This document shows, piece by piece, positions 53,839 through 63,058 of a stretch of DNA of 64,000 nt. The notes below the pieces were generated by a model, which was not told where the DNA came from, searched no databases, and saw nothing but the letters and a program-made list of their open reading frames with translations. Each line of letters opens with the position of its first letter. The stretch's first letter is position 1. The position numbers and the translations under genes were made by a program. The stretch is from Enterococcus alishanensis (GTDB taxonomy: Bacteria > Bacillota > Bacilli > Lactobacillales > Enterococcaceae), in the NCBI RefSeq assembly GCF_019218635.1, contig NZ_JAHUZB010000004.1, positions 62,001-126,000 on the forward strand. Reading direction: 5' to 3'.

Positions 53839-55082
53839 ACTTGCTCCTTCTTTACTTCTTGGATAAACATGCACATAAAACCAAACACCGTTGCCGATAA
53901 TGCTGAGAAAAATACATGTCCCACTAAAAGACTATATATAATGGTAAAAACTAATAAAAAAATGCTGAATTTATTCGCTTTTCGATACAAGGCTACTTTT
54001 AAAAAATAAACTATCACTGCTATAAGAATCATAGTTCCGATAATTCCATAAGAAAAAAACATATCAAAAAAATCCATTTCGACTAATCCGCCTCTTCTTC
54101 CATACCAATTCCAACGGTTTTCAAAACCTTGGCCGAACCAAAAAATATATTGATTATCAGGCAATTGTAAAAAATTATCTACAGCTTCTTTAAGATAGAC
54201 ATTTCGAGAGCTCATAAATAGCCTTACCCAATCGTCTTGATACAGTGTTCTAAAATAAGCAAATCGTTGTAGCACTCCAGATAGAGATCCTAATATGAAC
54301 TCTTTTCCTTTTACTAATAGAAAAAAAAGCATAGCTAACAAAAATTCAAAAACAAAAAATTGTTCATATAATGTTTGACTTCGATAGCGATAAAGAAAAT
54401 GGAAAATCAAATAAATAGAATAGATCAAACCAGCCAACAATCCTGACTTTGTTCCTAAAATCAATAAACAATACATATCAAGAAAATAAAGAATCAATAA
54501 GTAACCGGCAGGGATCGATCTTCTTTTTCGTTGAATAAGCAGCCAGCCCATGAAAAAAAGCATAATTAAAAAAGCATAAGCGATATCATTCGTTGCAAAA
54601 TAAAAACCTTTAAAACCAGCTGTATCATCATATGTGCTATTCCCTAAACCAAGAAAATAAGGGATAATTAAGCCCCCAATTAATAGAACATTTAAGGAGA
54701 TGGCTACGTTCATAATTTTTTTAATTGACAAATATTCTTCAAATTGATTAGCAAAAAAAGGAATCAACAAGCACAATGAAAAACGAATAACATAAGAAAA
54801 TTCTTCTATTAATAAAGAAATAGTCGTTTCAAAAAAAATAGTTTGAACAATACAGAGTATTATAAATAAAAAGAGTGAAATAATTAGTAGAGCATAACTA
54901 CCATTAAGTTTTATGCCTTTTGATAAAACACCGTATATTATGTATGCAATAAAAAATATTCGATAAGCTGTTCCTAAAGGAATATTATGCCCATAAGATA
55001 TAAAAACCCCATTAAAAATATCAATTAATGGAAAAATCATTATTAAGTATAAAAAGCCTTGCGCCTTCATTCGATCAATCAA
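53826..55082 (-). CDS. wzy: Polysaccharide polymerase, Wzy-like
   Basis: This 418-residue integral membrane protein has about 11-12 membrane segments and a large extracytoplasmic loop near residues 260-330 (YQDDWVRLFMSSRNVYLKEAVDNFLQLPDNQYIFWFGQGFENRWNWYG region), the layout of O-antigen/capsule polymerases. No strongly conserved sequence motif is expected in this family, so the call rests on topology and on the lack of another polymerase in the locus. It is the first gene of the minus-strand operon. Confidence 0.82.
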   Translation of the reverse strand: MIDRMKAQGFLYLIMIFPLIDIFNGVFISYGHNIPLGTAYRIFFIAYIIYGVLSKGIKLNGSYALLIISLFLFIILCIVQTIFFETTISLLIEEFSYVIRFSLCLLIPFFANQFEEYLSIKKIMNVAISLNVLLIGGLIIPYFLGLGNSTYDDTAGFKGFYFATNDIAYAFLIMLFFMGWLLIQRKRRSIPAGYLLILYFLDMYCLLILGTKSGLLAGLIYSIYLIFHFLYRYRSQTLYEQFFVFEFLLAMLFFLLVKGKEFILGSLSGVLQRFAYFRTLYQDDWVRLFMSSRNVYLKEAVDNFLQLPDNQYIFWFGQGFENRWNWYGRRGGLVEMDFFDMFFSYGIIGTMILIAVIVYFLKVALYRKANKFSIFLLVFTIIYSLLVGHVFFSALSATVFGFMCMFIQEVKKEQVCQE

Positions 55083-55353
55083 AATGTTTCTCCCCTACAT
55101 TAGAATTAACAAATTGTCACAACAAATATAATTAATATTATTCTATCTAGTTAGTTAATAAACATCTTTTTTTGTTAGTTTTTAGCATTTTTCTGACAGA
55201 ATAACTTTATCTTTAACATATATACTTATAAGTGTGATTATTATTAAAACTTAAATTAACAAGTCCTTATTTTTTTCGAATTTATAATTTTTTAAAATAT
55301 TTACTACATTAAAAATAAGTCATTGACTTATTGGAAGGAGATTATCATGCAAA
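55083..55353. promoter_or_regulatory. Divergent promoter region, capsule operon and Mga-like gene
   Basis: This AT-rich region of about 270 bases is flanked by divergent start codons. It must hold the promoters for the wzy-led operon and the Mga-like regulator, which probably binds here. I cannot assign exact boxes. Confidence 0.55.
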
Positions 55354-56907
55354 ATGATTCCAATTAATCAACTTGCTGATCTGTTTGATAAAGAAACAGT
55401 CACAAAAATTAAAATCATTTATTTCTTTATGGAAAAAAAAACTTGGGTTTCTGTAGATGAATTGTCATTGACATTGGAGATTAATCAACGGACAATTTCA
55501 AAGTACCTAACATTTATTGAAGAAGACATTGATACTTTCTCCTTAAACAAAGAAATCGTAATTAAAAGTCATAGTAAAAAAGGCTTTTTTTTAGATTATG
55601 ACTTTGAGACTGCTTTAGAAGATTTAGTCTTTAAAATTATTGAAGAAACGATTAATTATCAGCTTCTAATGAAAATTTTTTTTTCAAAAATCCCTTCAAT
55701 TATCCAGTTTTCACATGAATATTACGTAAGTGAATCTTCTTTGTGGCGAATGATTAATAAATTCAGAAAAAAACTTTTACCTAAGGGGATTTCAATCGAA
55801 CGACGTTCTCTGGAACTAATTGGTAGTGAAATCCAAATTCGTCGATTAAGTCTATCGCTCTTGTTTCATTCCTATACCAAAGACACCTGGCTTTATGGCA
55901 GTACAACAAAATTAAAAGTGGAAAAAATTATTAATAAAGTTATTCCTTTCTTTCATTTATGTCTGTCAGACTTTGGGTATAAAAAGCTCTTTTGCATGAT
56001 TGCAATAGGCATTGAACGGACAAAACAGGGAAAGTACATCACTTTATCGAAAGAATTAAAGGAAAATATTGAGAAAAATGACTTATTTGATCATTTTTTT
56101 TATGAATTGAAGGATGTTTTACCAAAAGAATTTTATCATCGAGAAGAAATCGGATTTCTTTTTTTATACATCTTCACAAAAGATGAGGTGTTTAATGACA
56201 GTTACATTTTAAAAAAGTTCACGACATTTCATTATGAAAGAAAGACACAGTTATTCCAATCGGTCGAAGCATTTAAAAAAATTTTATTGGATAACCAAAA
56301 TCTTTTCATTCAAAAAGATGACCTTAAACTGGTTAGTCAAAGTTTATACAGTGCACATTTATGCGCACAAATATTTCATAACGAAAATCAGACGGCAACC
56401 AACCTAAATGGCTTATTTGATGTTTCAAACCAGCAGCTACCCATTCATTTAAAGAGTCTTTCAGAAACTTTGATTTCTTTACTGTATAGTGAGACGGGTT
56501 TCCCACTTTTTAAAGAAACCAACTTTTTACGTTCAGTTTATTCACTATTACTAGAGTCCCTCACGCTGCTTTCAAAAATCGAAGAACCTTTGCAGATTTT
56601 TTTTGAATCGGATCTATCAAGTTTAGAAGAAAAAAAACTCATTAAAACAATCAAAAATGAGTTTATTGATAAATATAAATTAGAAATTTACACCCATAAT
56701 GATTGTTTATTTAAGAGCAGATCAATGGATTTATTTCTTTCCACTAAAAAAATTTCTGTAGCGGAGCAATCTTTAACACCAAATATCGTCATTCCAACAG
56801 AACCAACGAAGCTCGATTTTTATACTTTAGAAAAAATACTAAGCAGTCTTTATCTCAAAAAAAATCAACAAAAAAAATTACCCGAACTAAAAAGCACGAG
56901 TAGTTAA
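55354..56907 (+). CDS. Mga-family helix-turn-helix regulator
   Basis: This 517-residue regulator has N-terminal helix-turn-helix regions (WVSVDELSLTLEINQRTISKYLTFIEEDI and a second near residue 115-145, YYVSESSLWRMINKFRKKLL), followed by PRD-like helical domains as in Mga/AtxA virulence regulators. It is divergent from the polysaccharide operon, suggesting local control. ATG 55354 lies 13 bases after AAGGAG; a six-codon frame (MQNDSN, 55347-55367) starts at the better spacing and overlaps it in another frame. The stop lies inside the terminator stem. Confidence 0.85.
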   Translation: MIPINQLADLFDKETVTKIKIIYFFMEKKTWVSVDELSLTLEINQRTISKYLTFIEEDIDTFSLNKEIVIKSHSKKGFFLDYDFETALEDLVFKIIEETINYQLLMKIFFSKIPSIIQFSHEYYVSESSLWRMINKFRKKLLPKGISIERRSLELIGSEIQIRRLSLSLLFHSYTKDTWLYGSTTKLKVEKIINKVIPFFHLCLSDFGYKKLFCMIAIGIERTKQGKYITLSKELKENIEKNDLFDHFFYELKDVLPKEFYHREEIGFLFLYIFTKDEVFNDSYILKKFTTFHYERKTQLFQSVEAFKKILLDNQNLFIQKDDLKLVSQSLYSAHLCAQIFHNENQTATNLNGLFDVSNQQLPIHLKSLSETLISLLYSETGFPLFKETNFLRSVYSLLLESLTLLSKIEEPLQIFFESDLSSLEEKKLIKTIKNEFIDKYKLEIYTHNDCLFKSRSMDLFLSTKKISVAEQSLTPNIVIPTEPTKLDFYTLEKILSSLYLKKNQQKKLPELKSTSS

Positions 56908-56937
56908 AATAATATTTTAACTACTCGTGCTTTATTT
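56889..56937. terminator. Bidirectional terminator, 20-base-pair perfect stem
   Basis: Arms 56891-56910 and 56914-56933 are perfectly complementary with a three-base loop. The stop codon of the Mga-like gene lies in the left arm, and the PHP phosphatase gene ends eight bases beyond the right arm. Confidence 0.9.
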
Positions 56938-56940
56938 TAT

Positions 56941-57699
56941 TCATTTAAAAAAACTGTGTTTTACTTTTCTAAAGGCTGGTCGTTGCACTAGATCACCATT
57001 CAACAAATCCTTTGACATCTGTTCCATGTCCCTCGCATATTGTTTACCAAACATTTTTTCAATTTCCTGATAAGCCTCTTTTAAATAAAAACCACGGTCT
57101 TTAATACTATGTGCATCAGAAGCCACCATATAAACCAAATTATTTTCCAGCATTATCTTGGCTGCCTTTTGAATTTTCTTACCAAAAAAACCAACAATAC
57201 TAGGTGCTGTCAACTGAGTTAGTGTACCCATCTCTAAAAAGGGGAGTAAGCGATTTGGATTTTGAGAAAAAATAGCATTGCGTTCAGGATGCACAATTAC
57301 CGGTACATGGCCTTGTTCAATCAGTTGGAAAAATAACTGTTCAGCATAAGCTGGTACCTCCATTGTTGGAAACTCTATCAATAAATATTGATTCGCTAAA
57401 TCAACAAATAGAATGTCTTTTTGTTGAATTTCTTTCATCAGATTACTAGTTAAACGTATTTCTTGACCTTCAAACAAAGTTAACTCAATCTTACGCTGAT
57501 CTAATTGTTGTTGTAAATCTTGAACAGCTGGGATAATTTTTGAAGCAGGGTTATTATAATGACCATTATCATGATGAGGGGTACATAAAATATAGTTAAT
57601 CCCTTGTCGGATCGCTTCATGAGCCATAGCTATACTCTCTTCCAATGTTTGAGGACCATCATCTATCCCAGGCAAAATATGACAATGTAAGTCGATCAC
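56941..57699 (-). CDS. PHP-family tyrosine phosphatase (CpsB/Wzb type)
   Basis: This 252-residue manganese-dependent phosphatase dephosphorylates capsule tyrosine kinases. The PHP metal motifs are visible: DLHCHILPGIDDGP, CTPHHDNGHY, EGQEIRL, VIVHPERN and VASDAHSI. I chose GTG 57699 (MIDLHCHILPG) because GGAG lies eight bases upstream. Unlike usual loci, it is separated from the kinase gene by over 12 kb, with the Mga-like gene in between and transcribed the other way. Confidence 0.92.
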   Translation of the reverse strand: MIDLHCHILPGIDDGPQTLEESIAMAHEAIRQGINYILCTPHHDNGHYNNPASKIIPAVQDLQQQLDQRKIELTLFEGQEIRLTSNLMKEIQQKDILFVDLANQYLLIEFPTMEVPAYAEQLFFQLIEQGHVPVIVHPERNAIFSQNPNRLLPFLEMGTLTQLTAPSIVGFFGKKIQKAAKIMLENNLVYMVASDAHSIKDRGFYLKEAYQEIEKMFGKQYARDMEQMSKDLLNGDLVQRPAFRKVKHSFFK

Positions 57700-57869
57700 A
57701 AATATCACTCCAAATCATTGATTAGACTGCAACAATTTACTTATCAAGTTTTAACGATTTTAAAAAATATTCCATTTTACCAAATAAAATTAATAAGTAT
57801 TTTTTTGTTCTTATCATTTTAACAAAATACTAGAAATGTTCATGTCAGAATTTGTATACTTTTTGATAA

Positions 57870-57935
57870 AAAATGATATGATACCCCAGCTAAGACAAAG
57901 AAATAATAAAATCTTAGTTAAGGTATCATACTAAT
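57870..57935 (-). terminator. Long hairpin after the DUF1456 gene
   Basis: On the minus strand, arms TATGATACC... and ...GGTATCATA (57930-57922 with 57885-57877) with more pairing inside are followed by a T-rich stretch. It probably terminates the DUF1456 gene. Confidence 0.6.
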
Positions 57936-57970
57936 TCAGCCTATTTTTTAATCCTCTATATTACAAAAAA

Positions 57971-58489
57971 TCATCGACTATTACGATTTTCTTGACTCCG
58001 ATAGACCATACCTAATCCTTTTAAGAAATTGCGAGCATATTTATCTCCACAAGGTTTAAAATTACGATGATCTTCTTTTCTCAAAATCGCACCCAGCTCT
58101 CCCTTTGAAGGATATACGCCAGCTTCGGCAAAAACTGCTAACATATCATCACTTGTTAAATACAAAGCAATTTTCAATTTCTTTAAAAGGACATTATTGA
58201 TGTATTTAATATCCTTACTTTTTGGCTGTGCCACACTTTCTGTTTTCTTTTCTTGTTCACCACGCTTAAGTATAATGAAACCATTTAAAAATTTATCCAG
58301 CATTTCATTATTGATGGCTTTGGCATACGTATTGTTTTCATTCTCTTTAGGTGTTCCCACCTTAGTTAACATATCTCGCACTTCTTCTTTTGTAACAGTT
58401 AAACCACCTAATTCAAAGGCTTTCATTAAGTCATTATCTTTTATATCTATTGCATATCTTAATCGTAGTAATCTGTCGTTATTATTCAT
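57971..58489 (-). CDS. DUF1456 (YehS-like) protein
   Basis: This 172-residue soluble protein has two copies of the roughly 65-residue DUF1456 domain: NDRLLRLRYAIDIKDNDLMKAFELGGLTVTKEEVRDML (residues 3-40) and INNVLLKKLKIALYLTSDDMLAVFAEAGVYPSKGELGAILR (about 95-140), each followed by a DKF/RNFLKG-type motif. Function is unknown. It lies alone between the polysaccharide locus and a long AT-rich gap. A GAGGAG site precedes ATG 58489. Confidence 0.88.
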   Translation of the reverse strand: MNNNDRLLRLRYAIDIKDNDLMKAFELGGLTVTKEEVRDMLTKVGTPKENENNTYAKAINNEMLDKFLNGFIILKRGEQEKKTESVAQPKSKDIKYINNVLLKKLKIALYLTSDDMLAVFAEAGVYPSKGELGAILRKEDHRNFKPCGDKYARNFLKGLGMVYRSQENRNSR

Positions 58490-59181
58490 TGAGGAGGCTC
58501 CTTATTATTTGATATTTTATTTATCAGCATTTTTTTAATCTTATGATATAAAAACCCATCTAGCATTTACGAAAATACTGACAAACCTGTCTTCAGTTAT
58601 TGTAGCATGGATTAGGTAATCTATAATTATTGATGTGGACGATAATTATTATTGTTTCTCCATTAATGGAGAAATTTATAATATTCATACATTTAAAAAA
58701 TGGGGATCCCGCAACTTCATGTTGAATAGTAAAAATTATAAGCTAAAATATTTAAGTATTATCTTTTCCATTTTTAATTATTCTCTTTACAAAAAATAAA
58801 AAAGAGGCATTCTCAAATACAAATGCACTCTCTAATTTATAGTATTTATGAAAAAAGAAATATTTGATAACTAATTTACTGACGCTTTTAAAGTCAAAGT
58901 TAAATTTTTAAAGCGATAAAGTAGTGAAATTTATTTTTACTAAGTTGATCAACATGATAATTATAATAAGGATATATTTAACCAAATGAGATGCTAAAGA
59001 ATTTTTTTTATAAGCCTCACACAAAAAAGGAAGTTGCTATTTATATATTTTAGAAAAACTAATCTATAAACTACCCAATCTATATTTAATAAGGATATTC
59101 AATATATTTTTAAATTTTTCTAAGTGATTTGTATATATCCAAACAATTTTCATGTAAATATTGTAATACTTATTCGTTAGT
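58490..59181. other. 690-base AT-rich gap
   Basis: No convincing gene is seen. It contains the promoter side of the DUF1456 gene, a perfect 20-base palindrome at 58655-58674 and weak hairpins near 58800-58840. The AT content rises towards the methylase cassette, suggesting a boundary of acquired DNA. Confidence 0.6.
58655..58674. promoter_or_regulatory. Perfect 20-base palindrome
   Basis: TTTCTCCATTAATGGAGAAA is a perfect inverted repeat with no loop, 166 bases upstream of the DUF1456 start. It looks like a dimeric-repressor operator more than a terminator, since no T tract follows on either strand. Confidence 0.45.
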
Positions 59182-61431
59182 TTAATATATATTAGATATC
59201 AACCAATTGTGTATTTTTTCAGCAAATTTATATTCGTCTTCTTTTACACTCACATACACATGAGAGTTTTCATTTCTTATACTTGATAATTTAACCATCC
59301 ATTTTGTCTTATCATCCTTCTTTCCACTTCTTCCCTTTTCCTCTGGTAATGTATAATCACTCGCAAATAAATCTTGCCAATTATTTAAAGCAATATCTCT
59401 GAAATGTATAAAGTTCAAACATGTCCAAGGATCCACTGCTTCTTCTTTAGGTTTACCATAATTTTTATCAGATGCTAATTTATTCGCTTGATCATATACA
59501 GATTTCGGTAGATTATTAAACCAATCATCTCCATATTTCTTCACTAATTTCTTTTTAAAATCTTCACGCATATAAAGCTCGATTTCTCTGATATAAGAAT
59601 AAGTAACTTCGTTATATCTTTTATCATTATCTTTCCAGAAAGTCACCATGTCCTCAGGCGAAAACTCTGGATAATGCTCATGTAAAGCTTTCTGAAGTGT
59701 ACGCCAGTATAGTTTTTTCCCATTTCCACCATACGTTTTCTTTATTCTTGTTCGTTCTTCAAACGAAATTTCCTTATAAAAGGAAATGATTGTATCTAAA
59801 TATGGCTGCATTTCCTTTAAAAGTTCATCAATTTTAACTTCTTTCTGTGTGTCTTTCTTTTCTTCTAATAACAAATTGACTATATCATTCATAATTTTGA
59901 TCAAGCTATAAATACCAGGGTTAGTAATTAAGAATCTTTTTGTTTTGTCAGTTTCATTCCATTCATTATCTAGGTTTTTTTGAATATACAAAAAGTTTTC
60001 CTTCAAAAACTTCATTATAATAATCTCGGTTTCTTTCACAGAACCAGTATCTAATGTTCCTGTAGAGATTAAATCATTGGATTTTTTTGTATATTGGTTA
60101 AAGTAATCACTCTGATTTAATGCTTGTTGGATGGTTTCTAGTGTTATATTACAGTAATCAGTAGTTGAGTTCTCACCAACAATGATTCTACGATACAGTG
60201 GAGAATCCAATTCTTCAGCTAAATTTTGAGCAATACGAGACTTTAAAGCTACTTGTCTCTCGAATAAATATTTAGATGTTCCAAAAATATCAGATTGTAG
60301 TGTGGCCCTTAGATTTTTTGGTACTGCTTTTTGATTTTCATTAATATCCATAAAAAGTTTAACTTGTTCCTGTTTCTCAAGATTGAAAAAAGCTACAACA
60401 GGTATTGAGTTAGTCTTAGCAAATCTAGAATTGGCGTACCCATACAGCCTATGTTGTCCATCTATAATATAAGCAGACCTATACAACTGTGGTAAGTGCA
60501 GTACGCCAATCTTTGAAACAGCTCCTTGGACTTGTTTTTCTGAATAATCAAAATTTAATTTTTTACTTTGAATATTTATGATTAATGAATTAGGGAAAAA
60601 TCCACCATCTTCTACAAACGACTGTATTGAATTTAATCTAGTTTTTTTTATTATTCTTTGATAAGTTGGCATCATTTGTCTATTGGCATTGTTCCTATGC
60701 AACACATATCCAATTTTTAAAAGTTTCTCTGGTTCAATTGAGAAAGAATAATATTTATGACCGCCCATTTCTCCCTCAATAGCAGGGATTTTATCATCCA
60801 TCCCTGGAATTTTTTTACCAGCAAATAGATATCCAAGCAACTGATACTTAGCGACACTGCCCAAATGTCTTGTTAACTCTTCGTAATAATCTATATTCTC
60901 TTCATTAAAGTGGAATACTTTTTTGTCCATATATGCTATCTCTTGGTCATTTAGAATATAATTTTTAGTTATTAATAATATTACATGCTTTCTTTTTTTT
61001 CCATCTGGAAAATCTTTTGCATATCGAATACACGCCTCATGATTATTTACAATTGTTTTTATATCATCTAATAATCCATCCCTTTTTTGAATTTCTTCAG
61101 AAAATCGACAATATGCAAAAATAACAGTTTCGTTATCTACAGCAATTATATCTACATCATTAGAACCTATTTCTGTTTTATCAGAATTCATTTTATCAAA
61201 CCCCATATTATAAAATAAACTCCAGCAGCTATTTAAAAATATTTCTTTTTCGCTTTTTTTCTTCTTTAGTCTTGTAGTATGTTTATACCTTTTTTCTATT
61301 TCCCAACCTGATGCAATATATTGATCTGAAGCCTGGTGTTTTAAACTTAAGTAATCATATTCTGCTGAAAAGAATTTCTTTTTCTTATCTAATTCTTTTC
61401 CCCCAATTATTTTACTGTATATATTTTCCAT
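59182..61431 (-). CDS. DGQHR-domain protein with degenerate nuclease-like and HEPN-like ends
   Basis: This 749-residue protein has three regions. Residues about 60-180 have a PD-(D/E)XK-like layout (NDVDIIAVDNETVIFAYCRF) with Tyr107 and Arg109 where Glu and Lys would be expected. Residues 230-480 hold a DGQHR/DndB-like core: IDGQHRLYGY (324-328) and FMDINENQKAVPKNLR. The C-terminus (about 660-749) is Swt1-like HEPN-type, with the R-x4-H motif RNENSH (Arg719, His724). DndB-like proteins regulate DNA modification or defence. It starts four bases after the Dam-type methylase stop, whose last codons encode its GGAGG site. Confidence 0.8.
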   Translation of the reverse strand: MENIYSKIIGGKELDKKKKFFSAEYDYLSLKHQASDQYIASGWEIEKRYKHTTRLKKKKSEKEIFLNSCWSLFYNMGFDKMNSDKTEIGSNDVDIIAVDNETVIFAYCRFSEEIQKRDGLLDDIKTIVNNHEACIRYAKDFPDGKKRKHVILLITKNYILNDQEIAYMDKKVFHFNEENIDYYEELTRHLGSVAKYQLLGYLFAGKKIPGMDDKIPAIEGEMGGHKYYSFSIEPEKLLKIGYVLHRNNANRQMMPTYQRIIKKTRLNSIQSFVEDGGFFPNSLIINIQSKKLNFDYSEKQVQGAVSKIGVLHLPQLYRSAYIIDGQHRLYGYANSRFAKTNSIPVVAFFNLEKQEQVKLFMDINENQKAVPKNLRATLQSDIFGTSKYLFERQVALKSRIAQNLAEELDSPLYRRIIVGENSTTDYCNITLETIQQALNQSDYFNQYTKKSNDLISTGTLDTGSVKETEIIIMKFLKENFLYIQKNLDNEWNETDKTKRFLITNPGIYSLIKIMNDIVNLLLEEKKDTQKEVKIDELLKEMQPYLDTIISFYKEISFEERTRIKKTYGGNGKKLYWRTLQKALHEHYPEFSPEDMVTFWKDNDKRYNEVTYSYIREIELYMREDFKKKLVKKYGDDWFNNLPKSVYDQANKLASDKNYGKPKEEAVDPWTCLNFIHFRDIALNNWQDLFASDYTLPEEKGRSGKKDDKTKWMVKLSSIRNENSHVYVSVKEDEYKFAEKIHNWLISNIY

Positions 61432-61435
61432 AGAA

Positions 61436-62269
61436 TCAGCCCTCCTTTATATTAGTAAATACAAATTCTTTTATTTGCCCTCTATTTGCATTTTTTCCAC
61501 CAATGGCATTCGCTCTAGATAGATCGTACCTGATATCTTCGTCTTTTTGAAAAATTTCAATAATTTTCTCATGAGCGGCATTTGTAAGAATATAATATGC
61601 TCCGCTATCCTTTATGTGATCAATAAAATCACTTAATCTGTATTGATCTTCTAATGAAAAAAGTTTTTGATTATATTTTATAAAACCATTCTCATTGTGT
61701 GATACAGTGTACGGAGGGTCCAGAATGATTAAATCACCTTCTTTAATTGCATCAGCGTTTTCATAAAAATCTCCATAACGAATATTAGCATATTGTAATC
61801 TCTCACTAACCATGAAAATATTGTCTTCCTCTATTGGATAATTACTTCTAAAGCCAAATGGAACATTATATTTACCCTCATTGTTTACTCTATAAATACC
61901 ATTAAAAGAGGTTTTGTTGAGATATATAAATTTTGCAGCTCTTAAGATAGGATCTTGTATATCTTTACTCCTCATTTCATAATAAAAACTTTCGTCATTT
62001 TTATAGGATTTTAATTCTGTAACAATTTTTTTAGGATCTCGTTGAACAGCCTTGTAAGCATTTATCAAATCTTCGTTTAAATCAGATAAAAAAATATCTT
62101 TTTTGGGGTTGATCGAAAGAAAAAGTGCCCCTCCGCCCAAAAAGGGTTCAAAATAATTATTAAATTTCTTTTTTTTTAAAATAGTACCCAAATATTTTAT
62201 TAACCAAGTTTTTCCCCCAGCCCATCTCAGAAATGGTTTAGGTATTTTTTCCTCATCTTTATTGTTCAT
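61436..62269 (-). CDS. dam: DNA adenine N6-methyltransferase, Dam/M.DpnII type
   Basis: This 277-residue methyltransferase of the D12 class has motif I at FEPFLGGGALFLS, NKTSFNGIYRVNNEGKYNVPFG, the catalytic motif IV LDPPYT (DPPY) and LTNAAHE. The N-terminus PFLRWAGGKTWLIKYL is typical of Dam and M.DpnII, which methylate GATC; specificity is inferred. ATG 62269 has GGAG six bases upstream, itself overlapping an alternative ATG at 62281. No matching restriction endonuclease gene is adjacent; the only partner is the DGQHR protein, apparently translationally coupled. Confidence 0.9.
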   Translation of the reverse strand: MNNKDEEKIPKPFLRWAGGKTWLIKYLGTILKKKKFNNYFEPFLGGGALFLSINPKKDIFLSDLNEDLINAYKAVQRDPKKIVTELKSYKNDESFYYEMRSKDIQDPILRAAKFIYLNKTSFNGIYRVNNEGKYNVPFGFRSNYPIEEDNIFMVSERLQYANIRYGDFYENADAIKEGDLIILDPPYTVSHNENGFIKYNQKLFSLEDQYRLSDFIDHIKDSGAYYILTNAAHEKIIEIFQKDEDIRYDLSRANAIGGKNANRGQIKEFVFTNIKEG

Positions 62270-62555
62270 TTTAATCTCCATAAATTTATTATTTTATTAC
62301 TAAAACTTTTTTTAATCATTATTTAAATGCTACTAATACATTTAGTACAGCAAAGGATACTTCTGTATGTCTATATTCACTCTTAGATCACTAATAGAAA
62401 AATACTCTTTATATACTAACGATACCTAAGATTTATTTCACTATAATTATACACTAAAACTTTTATTGAATATTCCTATTTTCATTTTTCATTAAAAATC
62501 AACTTTTTAATATTCATCTTTTTAATAAATTTTTAATTCATAATATTACAACTAC

Positions 62556-63035
62556 TCACTTATGATAAGGCTCCCCCATATTAATCCGAAAAGCCCGATA
62601 AATCTGCTCAACTAAAATCAAGCGCATCAATTGATGGGGATAAGTCATTTTACCAAATGAGATTTGCGTGTTGCTTCTTTTGATTACTTCTTGGCTTAAG
62701 CCTAGTGATCCGCCGATGACAAAGACAAATTGGCTTTTGCCGCTGACTTGTAGGCGATCGATTTCGGCAGCAAAGCTTTCGCTGCTGGGATTTTTTCCTT
62801 CTATTGCTAGGGCGTAGACGTATTCTTGCTCTTTTATTTTGGCTAAGATTCGTTGGCCTTCTTTTTCTTTGACTTGACGCATTTCTGCATCACTTAGTTT
62901 TTCCGGTGCTTTTTCGTCGGGTACTTCGATTAATTCAATTTTGGCATATTTAGATAGTCGTTTGGTGTATTCGGCAATCCCTTGAATTAAGTATTTTTCT
63001 TTTAGTTTCCCCACTGAAATAATTTTGATATTCAT
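62556..63035 (-). CDS. rlmH: 23S rRNA (pseudouridine1915-N3)-methyltransferase RlmH
   Basis: RlmH methylates pseudouridine 1915 of 23S rRNA in the 70S ribosome. The 159-residue length is exactly the usual size, and the SPOUT knot motif [13 protein letters not shown] plus the end [23 protein letters not shown] are diagnostic. ATG 63035 follows AGAGGAG; the longer frame to 63068 enters a DnaA box. The 3' end (codons for EPYHK) is the equivalent of the site where SCC elements insert in staphylococci. Confidence 0.96.
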   Translation of the reverse strand: MNIKIISVGKLKEKYLIQGIAEYTKRLSKYAKIELIEVPDEKAPEKLSDAEMRQVKEKEGQRILAKIKEQEYVYALAIEGKNPSSESFAAEIDRLQVSGKSQFVFVIGGSLGLSQEVIKRSNTQISFGKMTYPHQLMRLILVEQIYRAFRINMGEPYHK

Positions 63036-63058
63036 TTTGTCTCCTCTTTTCCACTTTT

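Noticed and set aside
58490-62600. A complete SCC element
   Set aside because: No ccr recombinase genes and no convincing pair of attachment repeats are visible; only the position at rlmH is suggestive.
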